A stretch of 64,000 nucleotides of DNA from Haliclystus octoradiatus (lineage: Eukaryota > Cnidaria > Staurozoa > Stauromedusae > Haliclystidae), in the NCBI GenBank assembly GCA_916610825.1, contig OU744448.1, positions 19,633,032 through 19,697,031 of the forward strand, written 5' to 3'. The translations under genes were made by a program, and so were the position numbers. The notes below the pieces were generated by a model. The model was not told the DNA's origin. It made no database searches and saw only the letters and a program-made list of their open reading frames with translations. The first letter of the stretch is position 1; each line of letters starts with the position of its first letter. Below are positions 63,964 through 64,000 of the stretch, in pieces.

Positions 63964-64000
63964 AGCAGCTATTCAGCTTAGTTTTTAAGTTCATCAGTTG

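Overview
The window reads as nuclear DNA of an invertebrate animal. It is AT-rich, its genes are split into many short exons by canonical GT-AG introns (some introns reach 14-15 kb), and transposon relics are dense. There are no bacterial-style operons. The 8-mer TAGGCCTA recurs through non-coding DNA, and the genes are animal-type (SCP-X thiolase, a membrane-anchored tubulin-tyrosine-ligase-like protein, a secreted chitin/cellulose-binding protein). A marine invertebrate is likely, but I cannot name the phylum. Exon models were built by hand from splice signals, reading-frame phase and recalled family motifs.

Layout of genes: (1) 1-1400 (+), the last coding exons of an unrecognised gene. (2) 2687-24338 (+), a 12-exon SCP-X-type peroxisomal thiolase that ends in its own AKL peroxisome signal and has no SCP2 domain; a pair of CRE sites lies just upstream. 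(3) 25801-29473 (-), a secreted protein with a CBM2-like domain followed by a CBM14/peritrophin domain. (4) 32078-44091 (-), a TTL-family protein of about 477 aa with an N-terminal membrane anchor, in 15 exons. (5) 45022-63787 (+, running off the window), a carotenoid oxygenase (RPE65/BCO/CCD family) with three of the four iron-binding histidines visible. Genes 4 and 5 are head to head with about 0.9 kb between start codons. Genes 2 and 3 are convergent. No metabolic link between neighbours is evident beyond two lipid/isoprenoid enzymes being present.

Mobile DNA fills the introns. Intron 1 of the thiolase holds two large foldback elements with 9-10 bp target duplications: 3336-7698, built on ~193-bp subterminal tandem repeats, and 8147-14231, whose left inverted repeat is triplicated and which carries a LINE insertion. 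Intron 1 of the carotenoid oxygenase holds the most striking structure. This is a ~6 kb series of AAT microsatellite arrays (one almost 1 kb) separating three near-perfect inverted duplications, two of which are head-to-head pairs of truncated Penelope-like (GIY-YIG) retroelements. Their 3' ends, and the ends of two other foldback elements in the window, share a CTGANGA-stem-GAAAC block that looks like a hammerhead-ribozyme core. Other elements include a broken Tigger/pogo transposon, Mutator-, Harbinger-, pogo- and hAT-like MITEs, and a dispersed MITE family made of GTTCATGAAC palindromes present in several introns.
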